Source of the DNA: Methylobacterium phyllostachyos
GTDB taxonomy: Bacteria; Pseudomonadota; Alphaproteobacteria; Rhizobiales; Beijerinckiaceae
Length of the DNA: 64,000 nt
Assembly (NCBI RefSeq): GCF_900103445.1
Contig: NZ_FNHS01000009.1
Span: forward strand, 223,397-287,396
Reading direction: 5' to 3'
A model generated the notes under the pieces. That model was given only the letters and a program-made list of their open reading frames with translations, was not told the DNA's origin and searched no databases. Made by a program: the position numbers and the translations under genes. This document shows, piece after piece, positions 38,541 through 48,173 of this stretch; position 1 is the stretch's first letter, and each line of letters opens with the position of its first letter.

Positions 38541-38606
38541 GGCAGCCGAGCCGTTTTCGCCCCGACCCCTGCTGAGCGCCCTCAGATGGCCGGAAACGCG
38601 CCGCGC

Positions 38607-39050
38607 TCATATCCCGCAGGCGCAACAGCTCCGAACATTGGCAATCCTCTGCTCGGGCGAATCGTAAGCCGCCTTCCAAGTCCCGTACGCCTGCCAGTGC
38701 CGGATCCACTGCCGCACGTAGTGCCGGCCATTCGGCGCAGCGGCCAGTTGGTGGGCGGCCCAGCAATCGGCCAGCTTCATGGATCGTTTGTGGATCGCCA
38801 ATTGCCCGTAGGCCTGAACGAGATAGAAGTGATCCGCATCCGGAACTTGATTGTTGATAATCTTGGCGCGTGACGGGCAATAGAAAATGCCATCCGACAC
38901 GACGACTGCGATTTCCCCTCCTGTCATCGAGCAGTTGTTCGTCACTGTGACATCGACAACCTCTCCGAAGGGACTCCATTGCGCAATGGATGAGCCGCCG
39001 AGGGATGCGTACAGGAGGCATGCGGCCGTGAAACAACGGAGGATTGTCAT
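38607..39050 (-). CDS. secreted cysteine-rich protein of unknown function
   Basis: The 147-residue product has a signal peptide (FTAACLLYASLGGSSIAQ) and then six or more Cys in the mature part, including a terminal SCCACGI. GEIAVVVSDGIFYCPSRAK and WIRHWQAYGTWKAAY are the most distinctive stretches. The many cysteines suggest disulfides in the periplasm. No family is recognised. Base composition is somewhat less GC-rich than its neighbours. Confidence 0.6.
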   Translation of the reverse strand: MTILRCFTAACLLYASLGGSSIAQWSPFGEVVDVTVTNNCSMTGGEIAVVVSDGIFYCPSRAKIINNQVPDADHFYLVQAYGQLAIHKRSMKLADCWAAHQLAAAPNGRHYVRQWIRHWQAYGTWKAAYDSPEQRIANVRSCCACGI

Positions 39051-39199
39051 GGCGGATACGGCTCATCGCCTCGCGCGAGTTGGGCGGCGATAATGCGCAA
39101 TCGCGCTTTCCTGACAAGGGGCGCTCAGATGCGGGGCGTCTAACGCGGTGCCGGGGCACCGGTGCTATCGCAGCCCGGGAACATCGGGCCGGGATCCTT

Positions 39200-39682
39200 C
39201 TAGCCCCTCAACCGCGCCTTGATCCGCTGCGTGAGCCCGTCGCGGACATCCCGATAGGCGTCGAGGCGCTGCTCGCGGGAGGCCTCCTGCACCAGAGTCG
39301 GGTCGGGGGTCGGCCAGTACTCGACATCCGCCGCGAGGGTGTGGGTGAGGTCCAGGGCCCGGTGATGGGCCTCCGGCGAGAGGGTGATGATCAGGTCGAA
39401 GTTCAGCCCCTCCCAGTCCTCCAGCTCCTCGACCGTGCGCGGGCGGTGCCGGCTCGCATCGATTCCGACCTCGTCGAGGGCCGCGATCATGAAGGGATCG
39501 GTGGGCTCGCCGGAGCGCACCCCGGCCGATTGCACGTAGGTGGACTTGCCGAAATACGCGCGCGCGATCGCCTCCGCGGCAGCGGAGCGCACGGCGTTGT
39601 AGTTGCACATGAACAGGACGGACTGGACCCGCCGTTTCTTGGAGTGGGTCGCGGGTGTGGTCTCGGGGAGAGGCTCCGCCAT
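39200..39682 (-). CDS. low-molecular-weight phosphatase family protein
   Basis: The 160-residue protein has the P-loop C-x5-R of LMW tyrosine phosphatases and arsenate reductases (LFMCNYNAVRSAAAEAIA). It also has a DLIITLSPEAHHRALDL block and a candidate general-acid Asp region (EYWPTPDPTLVQ). It is the last gene of the conserved alphaproteobacterial run DUF2948-hisD-UPF0262-phosphatase. The physiological substrate is unknown. Confidence 0.9.
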   Translation of the reverse strand: MAEPLPETTPATHSKKRRVQSVLFMCNYNAVRSAAAEAIARAYFGKSTYVQSAGVRSGEPTDPFMIAALDEVGIDASRHRPRTVEELEDWEGLNFDLIITLSPEAHHRALDLTHTLAADVEYWPTPDPTLVQEASREQRLDAYRDVRDGLTQRIKARLRG

Positions 39683-39705
39683 CGCCGGTCGGCGCCGAAG
39701 GCGCC

Positions 39706-40194
39706 TCAGCCCTTCCAGTGCAGGGCGAAGATCAGGGTGAACAGGCGGCGCGCCGTGTCGTGATCGAGATCAACCTTGCCCTCAAGACGCTGCTTCAAGG
39801 TCTCCGACGCCTCGTTGTGTAGGCCCCGCCGGCCCATATCGATCGCCTCGATCTGCGAGGGCGAAGCGGTGCGGATCGCGTTGTAGTAGCTCTCGCAGAT
39901 CATCTCGTAGTCGCGGATCACCCGCCGGAACGGCGTCAGCGACAGGAGGTGCGTCATCACCGGCTCGCCGTCCACGGTGCTGATCGCAAAGGACAGCTTG
40001 TTCTCCACGAGGCCGAGCGTCAGGGCGTAGGGCCCCTCGCGGCCGGGGATGGTGAAGGAATTGTCCTCCAGGATGTCGAACAGCGCGATCGCCCGCTCGT
40101 GCTCCTGATCGGGGTTGCCGCGGGCGATGGAGCCTTCGTCGAGGGTCACCCTCGCGAGGCGGTTCGGCCCGCGCTGCTTCTCCGCCATCCCCAT
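39706..40194 (-). CDS. UPF0262 family protein
   Basis: The 162-residue protein matches UPF0262, a family almost confined to alphaproteobacteria: [20 protein letters not shown], then [20 protein letters not shown], then [20 protein letters not shown]. Function is unknown. It begins four bases after hisD stops on the same strand and is almost certainly co-transcribed with hisD and the phosphatase gene. Confidence 0.93.
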   Translation of the reverse strand: MGMAEKQRGPNRLARVTLDEGSIARGNPDQEHERAIALFDILEDNSFTIPGREGPYALTLGLVENKLSFAISTVDGEPVMTHLLSLTPFRRVIRDYEMICESYYNAIRTASPSQIEAIDMGRRGLHNEASETLKQRLEGKVDLDHDTARRLFTLIFALHWKG

Positions 40195-40198
40195 CCCC

Positions 40199-41494
40199 TC
40201 ACAGGTTCAACCGGATCGCGACGGAGCGGGCATGCCCCTCCAGGCCCTCCGACCGGCCGAGGCTTATCGCCGCCGGGCCGAGCGCCCGCAAGCTCTCCGG
40301 CGCGCAGGCGAGAATCGTGGTCCGCTTCATGAAATCCAGCACCCCGAGGCCGGAGGAGAACCGGGCTGAGCGGGCGGTGGGCAGGACGTGGTTGGGGCCG
40401 CCGACATAGTCGCCGATCGCCTCCGGCGTGTGCGAGCCGAGGAAGATCGCCCCTGCATTGCGGACCTTGCCGGCCAGTGCCTCGGCATCGTCCGTCTCGA
40501 TCTCCAGATGCTCGGGGGCGAGTCGGTCGACGAGCGGTACCGCCTCGTCGAAGTTCCGCACCCGCACGATGGCGCCGTAATCGCGCCAGCTCGCCCGGGC
40601 GATCTCCTGACGGGGCAGGGTGGTCAGCGCGCGCTCGACCGCGGCCTCGACCGCCTCGGCAAGCTCGGCGCTGTCGGTGATCAGGATCGCCTGGGCGGCC
40701 ACGTCGTGCTCGGCCTGGGCCAGGAGGTCGGCCGCGATCCAGTCCGGGTTGGCATGGCCGTCGGCCAGGATCAGCACCTCGGAGGGGCCAGCGATCATGT
40801 CGATCCCGACCTGCCCGAACACCCGGCGCTTGGCCGCCGCCACCCAGGCATTGCCGGGGCCGACGATCTTGGCGACCGGCGCGATGGTGGCGGTGCCGTA
40901 GGCCAAGGCCGCCACCGCCTGGGCGCCGCCGACCCGGTAGACCTCGTGGACGCCGGAGCGTTGCGCAGCGGCCAGCACCAGCGGGTTCATCTGGCCGTCC
41001 GGGGTCGGCACGACCATGACAACGCGCGGCACCCCGGCGACCCGGGCCGGCAGCGCGTTCATCAGCACCGAGGACGGGTAGCTCGCCGTCCCGCCCGGCA
41101 CGTAGAGCCCCACCGATTCCAGCGCCGTCCAGCGCCAGCCGGCGGTGACCCCGAGGGCGTCCGTCGCACGGTGGTCCGTGGGCCGCTGGGCGCGGTGGAA
41201 GCCCTCGATCCGCTCCGCGGCGAGGTCCAGGGCGTCGAGGAGATCGCGCGGGCAGGCCTCGACCGCCGCAGCGATCTCCGCCTCGGTCACCCGGAGGCTT
41301 CCGGCGGAGAAGTCCGGGCCGAGCCGGTCGAAGCGCTGCGTGTAGCTCACCAAGGCGTCGTCGCCGCGATCAACGACGTCGCGGATGATGCCGCGCACGG
41401 CCTCATCCACATCTTCGGCGATCTCACGCTTGACCGTGAGCAACCGCGCGAAATCGGCGGCGAAATGCGGATCGCTGCTGTCGAGCCGGACCAT
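40199..41494 (-). CDS. hisD: histidinol dehydrogenase
   Basis: This zinc enzyme oxidises L-histidinol to L-histidine in two NAD-dependent steps. The 431-residue length is standard. Diagnostic blocks are [56 protein letters not shown] and [17 protein letters not shown]. The catalytic and zinc-binding His residues lie in APEHLEIET and [20 protein letters not shown]. It sits in the DUF2948-hisD-UPF0262-phosphatase unit, 12 bp from DUF2948 and 4 bp from UPF0262. Confidence 0.97.
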   Translation of the reverse strand: MVRLDSSDPHFAADFARLLTVKREIAEDVDEAVRGIIRDVVDRGDDALVSYTQRFDRLGPDFSAGSLRVTEAEIAAAVEACPRDLLDALDLAAERIEGFHRAQRPTDHRATDALGVTAGWRWTALESVGLYVPGGTASYPSSVLMNALPARVAGVPRVVMVVPTPDGQMNPLVLAAAQRSGVHEVYRVGGAQAVAALAYGTATIAPVAKIVGPGNAWVAAAKRRVFGQVGIDMIAGPSEVLILADGHANPDWIAADLLAQAEHDVAAQAILITDSAELAEAVEAAVERALTTLPRQEIARASWRDYGAIVRVRNFDEAVPLVDRLAPEHLEIETDDAEALAGKVRNAGAIFLGSHTPEAIGDYVGGPNHVLPTARSARFSSGLGVLDFMKRTTILACAPESLRALGPAAISLGRSEGLEGHARSVAIRLNL

Positions 41495-41506
41495 CGGGGT
41501 CTCCTC

Positions 41507-41956
41507 TCAGGCCGCCGTGACGGGGGCCGCGTCCGGCCGGTCGATGTCGTGGCCGGGCCGTGTGGCCGCCTCCCAGACCGGGCCGAGATCCTTCATCCGG
41601 ACCTCGATGCACTCGACCTCCAGCCGCACCCCCGCACCCCCGGAGAAAACGAGATCGATGATGCCTGAGGGCGTGTCGGTCGGCGTGAAGGTCATGGCGA
41701 GGAGGCTCATGGGCATCGCGTCGCCGCGTTGGAGACCACGGGTCTTTGCGGCCAGCACGCGCTCGATATGCAGGCCGGTGAGCCGGCGCCGGGGCGGGAC
41801 ATTGGGCGTCCAGTCGAAGCGCCGCGCGACCATCAGGAACCGCTGCTCGTCGGCGAGAAAGGTGAGGTCCTCCGGCCGAAGGATCGCATCCTGAAGGTGG
41901 GCCGAGATCACGGTCAGGTCCTCGGCGTCGAGGGCGGCGAGCCTGAGCAGCTCCAT
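41507..41956 (-). CDS. DUF2948 family protein
   Basis: The 149-residue protein begins MELLRLAALDAEDLTVISA and continues with ILRPEDLTFLADEQRFLMVA and RLTGLHIERVLAAKTRGLQ. This is the DUF2948 family, which is regularly found beside hisD in alphaproteobacteria and has no known function. The frame stays open upstream, but the conserved sequence starts at the ATG at 41956. It is probably the first gene of the hisD unit here. Confidence 0.92.
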   Translation of the reverse strand: MELLRLAALDAEDLTVISAHLQDAILRPEDLTFLADEQRFLMVARRFDWTPNVPPRRRLTGLHIERVLAAKTRGLQRGDAMPMSLLAMTFTPTDTPSGIIDLVFSGGAGVRLEVECIEVRMKDLGPVWEAATRPGHDIDRPDAAPVTAA

Positions 41957-42136
41957 GAACGGGTCCTTGGAAACACGGGGTGCGCGAACGGCTGGGGGCG
42001 TGCGGCAGGGCGTAGGTAGCGGCACCGCCCCGTTCGGGCAACGGCCGCAGCCGCGATCGCGATCCGGTTGCGCCACAGGTTCGCGCCAGCCCCGGCGTGC
42101 AAGATCGCCCGGCCGACGATTCAAGGCAGGATCGGA

Positions 42137-42550
42137 ATGGGAAAGCGCATCACGCACGTGGCCTTGGCCGCCCTGACGCTGAGCCTCCCGCTCGCCGGCC
42201 CGGCGCGCGCGCAGAGGGGGCCGGACGCAAAGATCTACATGTACGGGGAGCCCGGGCCGGGCCGCTACGAGTACGGAGCGCCCAGGCCGCACCATCGGCC
42301 CCCGCCGCCGCCCGCGGACGACGATTGGAACCTGCCACCTCCGCCGCCACCTCCGCCCCCGCCCCCGCCGCTCTACGACGGCTACGATCGGCCCCGGGAC
42401 CGTTGGCGATCCCCAGAGGCGCGCCGGTGGGACGACGCCATCTGCGTCACGTCCCGCGGCACGTGCGCGGCGCCGGCCGGGCTGCCCAATACGCCGTGCG
42501 GCTGCGAGATTCCGGGCTTCGGCTACAAGCGCGGCCAGATCGGCGATTGA
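42137..42550 (+). CDS. secreted proline-rich protein of unknown function
   Basis: The 137-residue precursor has a signal peptide (ITHVALAALTLSLPLAGPARA). A Tyr/Gly-rich part is followed by two runs of proline (about 5 and 12 residues), a basic stretch (RPRDRWRSPEARRW), and a C-terminal segment with four Cys (ICVTSRGTCAAPAGLPNTPC, then CEIPGFG). Such proteins are common in Methylobacterium and may be cell-wall associated. GGATCGGA lies just before the ATG. It is inserted on the opposite strand between murA and the hisD unit. Confidence 0.75.
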   Translation: MGKRITHVALAALTLSLPLAGPARAQRGPDAKIYMYGEPGPGRYEYGAPRPHHRPPPPPADDDWNLPPPPPPPPPPPPLYDGYDRPRDRWRSPEARRWDDAICVTSRGTCAAPAGLPNTPCGCEIPGFGYKRGQIGD

Positions 42551-42554
42551 GCGC

Positions 42555-42869
42555 TCAGGCGGCGTCGTCTTCCAGGCGATAGGGCGCCGCCAGCGACGCG
42601 ATCGGCAGGTTGCAGGCTGCGCTGATCGCCGGGATCACGCCGAGCCTCAGCGCATGCTCGCGGTTCAGGATCTCGGACGCGCGCTCACGAAGGGAGCGGC
42701 CTATATCGGTGATGGCGAAGTGCAGGATCTCGACCGAGTCGGCCGCGATCCGGACATTCTGCATCTGAGCAGCGAGCAGGCTGAGAAAGACCTCGAACCG
42801 ATCGCCGTTGGGTCTCCCCACGGCGGAACGCGCGACGGCGTTCACATCCGTAGACCGGCCCGTTCCCAT
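42555..42869 (-). CDS. hypothetical small helical protein
   Basis: The 104-residue product has no signal peptide or membrane segment. It is predicted to be helical (FEVFLSLLAAQMQNVRIAAD, then GRSLRERASEILNREHALRL). No family is recognised. It lies 46 bp downstream of murA on the same strand and converges with the Pro-rich gene after a four-base gap. Coding is supported by position and composition only. Confidence 0.5.
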   Translation of the reverse strand: MGTGRSTDVNAVARSAVGRPNGDRFEVFLSLLAAQMQNVRIAADSVEILHFAITDIGRSLRERASEILNREHALRLGVIPAISAACNLPIASLAAPYRLEDDAA

Positions 42870-42915
42870 GTTGGGAACAAGCCATATGGCGCCGTCGACC
42901 GGGATCAGATCGGGT

Positions 42916-44205
42916 TCAGGCCCGAACCCGCTCGATCTGCGCGCCGCAGCGGCCGAGCTTGGCCTCCAGCGCCTCGAAGCCGCGGTCGAGGTGGTAGACC
43001 CGGTTGATCTGGGTCTCGCCCTCGGCGGCGAGCCCGGCGATCACCAGGGAGACGGAGGCGCGCAGGTCGGTCGCCATCACGGGGGCACCCTTCAGCCGCT
43101 CCACGCCCTCGACCACGGCAAGGTCGCCGTCCAGCCGGATCTTGGCGCCGAGGCGGGCCAGTTCCTGCACGTGCATGAACCGGTTCTCGAAGATCGTCTC
43201 GCGGATATGCGACTGGCCCTTGGCGAGCGTCATCAGCGCCATGAACTGCGCCTGGAGGTCGGTGGGGAAGCCCGGGTAGGGATCGGTGGTGACGTCGACC
43301 GCGGCAATGCCGGCGCCGTTGCGGCGCACCCGGATCCCACCCTCGACCGAGCTGATCTCGGCGCCCGTGGTGGACAGGACGTCGAGGGCCGCGTGCAGCA
43401 GGTCGGCGCGTGTATCCTTGAGCACCACGTCGCCGCCCGCCATCGCCACCGCCATGGCGTAGGTGCCGGTCTCGATCCGGTCGGGCAGCACTGCGTGGCG
43501 GGCGCCGCCGAGCCGGGCCACACCCTCGATCTCGATATGGGGCGTGCCGGCGCCGCGGATCTTGGCGCCCATCTTGTTCAGGCACTCGGCGAGATCGACC
43601 ACCTCGGGCTCCCGGGCAGCGTTCTCGATCACCGTGGTGCCGTAGGCCAAAGCTGCGGCCATCAGCGCCACGTGGGTGCCGCCCACCGTGACCTTCGGGA
43701 AGGTGATCTCGGCTCCGCGCAGCCCGTTCTTCGTCCGGGCAACCACGTAGCCGGCATCGATGTCGATCTCGGCCCCGAGCTTTTCCAGCGCCATGATCAG
43801 CAGGTCGACCGGCCGGGTGCCGATGGCGCAGCCGCCCGGCAGCGAGACCTTCGCCTCGCCGAACCGCGCGAGCAGCGGCGCGATCACCCAGAAGCTCGCC
43901 CGCATGGTCGAGACCAGATCGTAGGGCGCGGTGGTGTCGATGATGTTGGAGGCGGTCAGCCGGATTGTCTGTCCGGTCTCAGCCGTCTGCCCCGGGCGCT
44001 TGCCCACCACCATGTGGTCGACGCCGTGGTTGCCGAGGATCCGCGTCAGCGCCGCGATGTCGGCGAGGCGCGGCACGTTGATCAGCTCCAGCGTCTCGCC
44101 GGTGAGCAGGCTCGCGATCATCAGCGGCAGCGCCGCGTTCTTGGCGCCCGAGATCGGGATGACGCCGTTGAGCGGCACGCCGCCGGTGATGTGGATGCGG
44201 TCCAT
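42916..44205 (-). CDS. murA: UDP-N-acetylglucosamine 1-carboxyvinyltransferase
   Basis: The enzyme transfers enolpyruvate from PEP to UDP-GlcNAc, the first committed step of peptidoglycan synthesis. The 429-residue length is standard. The start [20 protein letters not shown] contains the conserved Lys-Asn pair (GAKNAALPL). The active-site Cys is present in [15 protein letters not shown], so fosfomycin sensitivity at the target would be expected. [16 protein letters not shown] and the C-terminal [16 protein letters not shown] are typical. A second ATG one codon upstream (44208) is equally possible. Confidence 0.97.
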   Translation of the reverse strand: MDRIHITGGVPLNGVIPISGAKNAALPLMIASLLTGETLELINVPRLADIAALTRILGNHGVDHMVVGKRPGQTAETGQTIRLTASNIIDTTAPYDLVSTMRASFWVIAPLLARFGEAKVSLPGGCAIGTRPVDLLIMALEKLGAEIDIDAGYVVARTKNGLRGAEITFPKVTVGGTHVALMAAALAYGTTVIENAAREPEVVDLAECLNKMGAKIRGAGTPHIEIEGVARLGGARHAVLPDRIETGTYAMAVAMAGGDVVLKDTRADLLHAALDVLSTTGAEISSVEGGIRVRRNGAGIAAVDVTTDPYPGFPTDLQAQFMALMTLAKGQSHIRETIFENRFMHVQELARLGAKIRLDGDLAVVEGVERLKGAPVMATDLRASVSLVIAGLAAEGETQINRVYHLDRGFEALEAKLGRCGAQIERVRA

Positions 44206-44288
44206 CATATATCCTCGGGCGGCGCACCCCATGGCGCGCGGCCGGCCGTATTCCTCGCGGGCGCTGCAGCGCCCAGGCTTGGCCGTTC

Positions 44289-44468
44289 CTATAGCCGGGA
44301 TTTGTCGGAATCTGGACCGCCTGATTCGGACCCGTCTTCGCTCGCCCGATTGGCGTCGGGCGCCGGCTGCACATCGGCGCGGCCGCGGCCCTGTGCCTTC
44401 CGGCGGCGTAAATTCTCCCGGAGCGCGGCCTTCAGGCGTGCCACGCGTGCGTCCTGGGCGTCCGTCAC
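44289..44468 (-). CDS. small conserved alphaproteobacterial protein upstream of murA
   Basis: From a GTG at 44468, a 59-residue product has a basic helix ([20 protein letters not shown]) followed by a polar, probably disordered tail ([17 protein letters not shown]). Short proteins with the [17 protein letters not shown] pattern are found just upstream of murA in many Rhizobiales. Function is unknown. The frame extends upstream to 44621 but only the part from the GTG looks conserved. Confidence 0.65.
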   Translation of the reverse strand: MTDAQDARVARLKAALRENLRRRKAQGRGRADVQPAPDANRASEDGSESGGPDSDKSRL

Positions 44469-44653
44469 CGCGCGACCCTTCGTCGCCGCAAGATCCGGTC
44501 GGGTTCGGCGACGGGAGCGGTACCGCTCCGGAAGGACGCGAGGCGAAAATGCAAGGACGACGCACCCTATTGGGACAGCTGGACGCGGCGCAACGCTACC
44601 GCGTTCGAGCGGCCCTCTCAACGGATGCAGGGCAGCGATGCCGGAACCTTACC

Positions 44654-44683
44654 TTGAACCAGTTCCAGATCCGCGCGTATCTT
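44654..44683 (+). promoter_or_regulatory. candidate hemA promoter
   Basis: A TTGAAC (44654-44659) and TATCTT (44678-44683) are separated by 18 bases, about 100 bases ahead of the hemA start. The match to sigma70 consensus is moderate. Confidence 0.4.
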
Positions 44684-44784
44684 GCGCCCCTCACGCGAAG
44701 GACTGACCGAGGCCGGACCTCGATCGCGGGACAGAAGGCGCTCGAGGGCGCCGCCCGCACGGCCGAATACGCGAAGGACGCTCG

Positions 44785-46080
44785 ATGACCGTGACCCGGA
44801 TGCCCAGCACGACGCTCGCCCCCACGGGATCGACGCGGGCCGGATCCGGATACGAGCGCTATTTCCGCGGTGCGCTCGATCAACTCCACGGCGAGCGACG
44901 CTACCGGGTCTTCGCCGATATCGAGCGCATCTCTGGCCGCTTCCCCACCGCCAAGTGGCGCCAGCCGGACGGCAAGACGGCCGAGATCACCGTGTGGTGC
45001 TCCAACGATTACCTCGGCATGGGCCAGCACAAGGAGGTGGTGGCCGCCATGACCGAGACCGCGGCCCGCTGCGGTGTCGGCGCGGGCGGCACCCGCAACA
45101 TCGCCGGCAACAATTCGCCCCTGGTCGATCTGGAGCGCGAGCTCGCCGACCTGCACGGCAAGGAGGCGGGCCTCGTCTTCACCTCGGGCTACGTGTCGAA
45201 CCAGGCCGGCATCTCGACCATCGCCAAGCTGATCCCGGACTGCCTGATCCTCTCGGATGCCTTCAACCACAACTCGATGATCGAGGGCGTGCGCCACTCG
45301 GGCTGCGAGAAGAAGATCTTCCGCCACAACGACCTCCAGCACCTGGAGGCGCTGCTGCGCGAGGCCGGCGACCGGCCCAAGCTGATCGTGTTCGAGTCGG
45401 TCTATTCCATGGACGGCGACGTAGCGCCGATCGGCGCGATCTGCGACCTCGCCGACCGCTACGGCGCGATGACCTATCTGGACGAGGTCCACGCGGTCGG
45501 CCTCTACGGGGCGCGCGGCGCCGGCATCGCCGAGCGCGACGGGGTGATGCACCGGGTCGACGTGATCGAGGGCACGCTGGCCAAGGGGTTCGGCTGCGTC
45601 GGCGGCTACATCACGGCCTCGGCGGCGATCTGCGACGCGGTGCGCAGCTTCGCGCCGGGCTTCATCTTCACGACGGCGCTGCCCCCCGCGGTGGCGGCAG
45701 CGGCGCGGGCTTCGGTGCGCTACCTCAAGCGCTCGAGCGCCGAGCGGGAGGCGCACCAGCGCCAGGCGTCGGCCACCAAGGCGGCGCTGAGCGCGGCGGG
45801 CCTGCCGGTTCTGGAGACCGAGACCCACATCGTGCCGGTGATGGTGGGCGACGCCGAGCTGTGCAAGGCGGCGGCCGACCACCTGCTGGAGCGTCACGGC
45901 ATCTATATCCAGCCGATCAACTATCCGACCGTGCCGCGCGGCACCGAGCGCCTGCGGATCACGCCCTCGCCGTTCCACGACGCCGCGCATATCGAGCGCC
46001 TGGCGGCTGCGCTGACGGAAACCTGGGAGACGCTGGACCTGCCGCGGGCCGGGACGGTGTTCGTCGAGGCGGCGGAGTAG
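44785..46080 (+). CDS. hemA: 5-aminolevulinate synthase
   Basis: The enzyme condenses glycine and succinyl-CoA to 5-aminolevulinate, the first step of tetrapyrrole synthesis by the Shemin route typical of alphaproteobacteria. The 431-residue PLP protein has [38 protein letters not shown] and [12 protein letters not shown]. The PLP lysine is in [12 protein letters not shown]. The C-terminal substrate-handling end, [20 protein letters not shown], is intact. The N-terminal 20 residues are less conserved. In methylotrophic Rhizobiales the product feeds haem, cobalamin and bacteriochlorophyll. Confidence 0.97.
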   Translation: MTVTRMPSTTLAPTGSTRAGSGYERYFRGALDQLHGERRYRVFADIERISGRFPTAKWRQPDGKTAEITVWCSNDYLGMGQHKEVVAAMTETAARCGVGAGGTRNIAGNNSPLVDLERELADLHGKEAGLVFTSGYVSNQAGISTIAKLIPDCLILSDAFNHNSMIEGVRHSGCEKKIFRHNDLQHLEALLREAGDRPKLIVFESVYSMDGDVAPIGAICDLADRYGAMTYLDEVHAVGLYGARGAGIAERDGVMHRVDVIEGTLAKGFGCVGGYITASAAICDAVRSFAPGFIFTTALPPAVAAAARASVRYLKRSSAEREAHQRQASATKAALSAAGLPVLETETHIVPVMVGDAELCKAAADHLLERHGIYIQPINYPTVPRGTERLRITPSPFHDAAHIERLAAALTETWETLDLPRAGTVFVEAAE

Positions 46081-46099
46081 GTTCACGACGCTCCCCGCG

Positions 46100-46273
46100 T
46101 CTCCCTCCCCTCTGCGGGGGAGGGTGGCCCGCGAAGCGGGTCGGGAGAGGGGAGCGACGGTAAAGAATGAAGCTCTGCCCTGTGTGAAGGCTGCGCCCTA
46201 TTCGGAAGCGGGGTTCCCCTCTCCCGACCCCTGCTGACGCAGGGGCCACCCTCCCCCGCAGATGGGGGAAGGG
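46100..46273. repeat. inverted pair of GC-rich palindromic repeats (BIME-like), intergenic
   Basis: The 314-bp gap between hemA and the inositol monophosphatase gene holds two copies of one palindromic unit. Copy 1 is at 46100-46154 (ctccctcccctctgcggggg, then agggtggccc, then gggtcgggagagggg). Copy 2, at 46216-46273, is the same unit in inverted orientation (cccctctcccgacccctg, ccaccctcccccgcag). Each can fold alone, and the pair can form a longer stem. This resembles REP/BIME elements. No coding frame is seen in the gap. Confidence 0.8.
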
Positions 46274-46394
46274 GGCGCCACGGTGCCCTCGCGCTCGCAT
46301 CAGCATCCCTCCCATCCCCCGCCCCCATCTCGTCTTTTCCGGCGCGCCCCTGTAACGACGGCGCCAACCCGTCCTCGCGAAAAGTCTCGAACCG

Positions 46395-47192
46395 ATGATC
46401 TCCTCACCCCTCATGACCGTGATGGTCGACGCCGTGCGCAAGGCCGCCCGGGGCCTGCGCCGCGACTTCGGTGAGGTCGAGAACCTGCAGGTCTCGCGCA
46501 AAGGCCCGGGCGACTTCGTCTCGGCGGCGGACCGCAAGGCCGAGGAGGTCGTGCGCGATGCGCTGATGAAGGCGCGCCCCGGCTACGGCCTCGTGCTGGA
46601 GGAGAACGGGATCATCGAGGGCACCGACAAGAGCCACACCTGGCATGTCGATCCCCTCGACGGCACCTCCAACTTCCTGCACGGCGTGCCGCATTTCGCG
46701 GTCTCGGTGGGGCTGGAGCGCGAGGGCCAGATCGTGGCCGGCGTGATCTTCGATCCGATCAAGGACGAGCTGTTCGTCGCCGAGCGCGGCAAGGGCGCCT
46801 ATCTCAACAACCGCCGCCTCCGCGTCTCCGGCCGCCAGGACATGGCCGACGCGCTTGTCGGCTACGGCACGCCCTATCTCGGCCGCGGCAGCCATCCGCG
46901 CCTGCTGCGCGAGCTCGGCGCCGTGATGGCGGTGGCGGGCGGCACCCGGCGGATGGGCTCGGCGGCCCTCGATATGGCCTACGTCGCCTGCGGGCGCCTC
47001 GACGCCTACTGGGAGCGCGACCTCCAGACCTACGACTTCGCCGCGGGCGTGATCCTGGTGCGGGAGGCGGGCGGGTTCGTGAGTTCGGCGGACGGCGCGG
47101 CTGAGCCCCTGGCACCCCGCTCGGTCGCGGCCGGCAACGAGGAGCTGCACCGGGAACTGGTCGCCATCCTCAAGAAGGTCCAGGCGGCCTGA
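46395..47192 (+). CDS. suhB: inositol monophosphatase family protein
   Basis: The 265-residue Mg-dependent phosphatase has the full family signature: acidic residue in LVLEENGIIEGTDKS, the metal site HVDPLDGTSNFLHGVPHFAV, and the C-terminal motif YDFAAGVILVREAGG. GDFVSAADRKAEE is also typical. Substrates in bacteria include inositol-1-phosphate and related sugars; SuhB-type members also affect RNA processing. The gene symbol is by similarity only. The start (ATG at 46395) is one of several nearby in-frame ATGs. Confidence 0.9.
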   Translation: MISSPLMTVMVDAVRKAARGLRRDFGEVENLQVSRKGPGDFVSAADRKAEEVVRDALMKARPGYGLVLEENGIIEGTDKSHTWHVDPLDGTSNFLHGVPHFAVSVGLEREGQIVAGVIFDPIKDELFVAERGKGAYLNNRRLRVSGRQDMADALVGYGTPYLGRGSHPRLLRELGAVMAVAGGTRRMGSAALDMAYVACGRLDAYWERDLQTYDFAAGVILVREAGGFVSSADGAAEPLAPRSVAAGNEELHRELVAILKKVQAA

Positions 47193-47216
47193 GCCGCAGG
47201 AAACTGGTCATGGTGC

Positions 47217-47237
47217 CGGGCTTCTGCTTTAAGCCCG
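47217..47237 (+). terminator. hairpin between suhB and apt
   Basis: A perfect 7-bp repeat (cgggctt / aagcccg) surrounds the loop ctgcttt, 25 bases past the suhB stop. It may be a weak terminator or lie in the apt leader. Confidence 0.35.
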
Positions 47238-47262
47238 CGGTTCCTCACGGAAGGCCGAACGC

Positions 47263-47808
47263 ATGGAAGCCCGCCGCCACGTCGCGCTGAAGGAATCGAT
47301 CCGCTCGATTCCCAACTACCCGAAGCCCGGCATCATCTTCCGCGATATCACCACGCTGCTGAGCGATCCCCGTGCCTTCCGGCGGGCGGTGGACGCGCTG
47401 GTCCACCCCTATGCGGGTGGCCAGATCCAGCAGGTGGCCGGCATCGAGGCGCGGGGATTCATTTTAGGGGGCGCCATCGCCCATCAGCTCTCAGCGGGCT
47501 TCGTGCCAATCCGCAAGAAGGGCAAGCTGCCGCACAAGACCGTCTCGATGGCCTACGCGCTGGAATACGGCACCGACGAGATCGAGATCCACGTCGATGC
47601 GGTGAAGCCCGGCGACAAGGTGCTGCTGGTCGACGACCTGATCGCTACCGGCGGCACGGCGACGGCGGCGGTCAATCTGCTGCAGAAGATCGGCGCCGAG
47701 ATCGTCGCTGCCTGCTTCGTGATCGACCTGCCGGAGATCGGCGGCGCGCGACGCCTGCGCGACATGGGCGTGGAGGTGCGCACCCTCATGCAGTTCGAGG
47801 GTCATTGA
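47263..47808 (+). CDS. apt: adenine phosphoribosyltransferase
   Basis: The enzyme converts adenine and PRPP to AMP in purine salvage. The 181-residue length is standard. The PRPP-binding motif [20 protein letters not shown] is complete. Other typical parts are [20 protein letters not shown] near the start, [12 protein letters not shown], and [18 protein letters not shown]. The gene stands between suhB and the rpmH operon, with its own ribosome-binding region (cggaaggccg). Confidence 0.96.
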   Translation: MEARRHVALKESIRSIPNYPKPGIIFRDITTLLSDPRAFRRAVDALVHPYAGGQIQQVAGIEARGFILGGAIAHQLSAGFVPIRKKGKLPHKTVSMAYALEYGTDEIEIHVDAVKPGDKVLLVDDLIATGGTATAAVNLLQKIGAEIVAACFVIDLPEIGGARRLRDMGVEVRTLMQFEGH

Positions 47809-47822
47809 GCCCCGGGGAAACG

Positions 47823-47851
47823 TTGACTTCGCCGGACCCATCCGCCATAAG
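47823..47851 (+). promoter_or_regulatory. promoter of the rpmH-rnpA-yidC operon
   Basis: TTGACT (47823-47828) and CATAAG (47846-47851) are spaced by exactly 17 bases. Both hexamers are close to alphaproteobacterial sigma70 consensus. The start of transcription would be about 120 bases before rpmH. Confidence 0.65.
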
Positions 47852-47868
47852 CCCGCCACTCGCGACGT

Positions 47869-47887
47869 GGCGCCCCGCATGGGCGCC
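47869..47887 (+). promoter_or_regulatory. hairpin in the rpmH leader
   Basis: GGCGCCC and GGGCGCC pair around CGCAT, inside the untranslated leader between promoter and rpmH. A role as attenuator or as a regulatory leader of a ribosomal-protein operon is possible but unproven. Confidence 0.4.
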
Positions 47888-47977
47888 CTTCGTGTTTGCA
47901 GACAACCAGGACGCGTGAAGGTCGGGTGCAGCATTAGCTGCCCGCGAGCGCGCCTCGACCTTTGAAGGCTCTGAGCC

Positions 47978-48112
47978 ATGAAGAGAACCTATCAGCCGAG
48001 CAAGCTCGTCCGTAAGCGCCGCCACGGTTTCCGTGCGCGCATGGCCACCGCCGGTGGCCGCAAGGTGATCGCGCGCCGCCGCGCCCACGGCCGCAAGAAG
48101 CTGTCGGCCTAA
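47978..48112 (+). CDS. rpmH: 50S ribosomal protein L34
   Basis: This 44-residue basic protein ([20 protein letters not shown], ending [13 protein letters not shown]) is bacterial L34 with the standard sequence. It is first in the rpmH-rnpA-yidC-engB operon and follows a good promoter about 125 bases upstream. The neighbouring rnpA starts about 60 bases after its stop. Confidence 0.98.
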   Translation: MKRTYQPSKLVRKRRHGFRARMATAGGRKVIARRRAHGRKKLSA

Positions 48113-48173
48113 GGCCGGAGTGCCCTTCGCGGCCATGCCGCGGAGGATGGGATTGGCCGGGATCGGACCATCG

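Noticed and set aside
44596..46086. 496-codon minus-strand frame opposite hemA
   Set aside because: Shadow of a highly conserved PLP enzyme.
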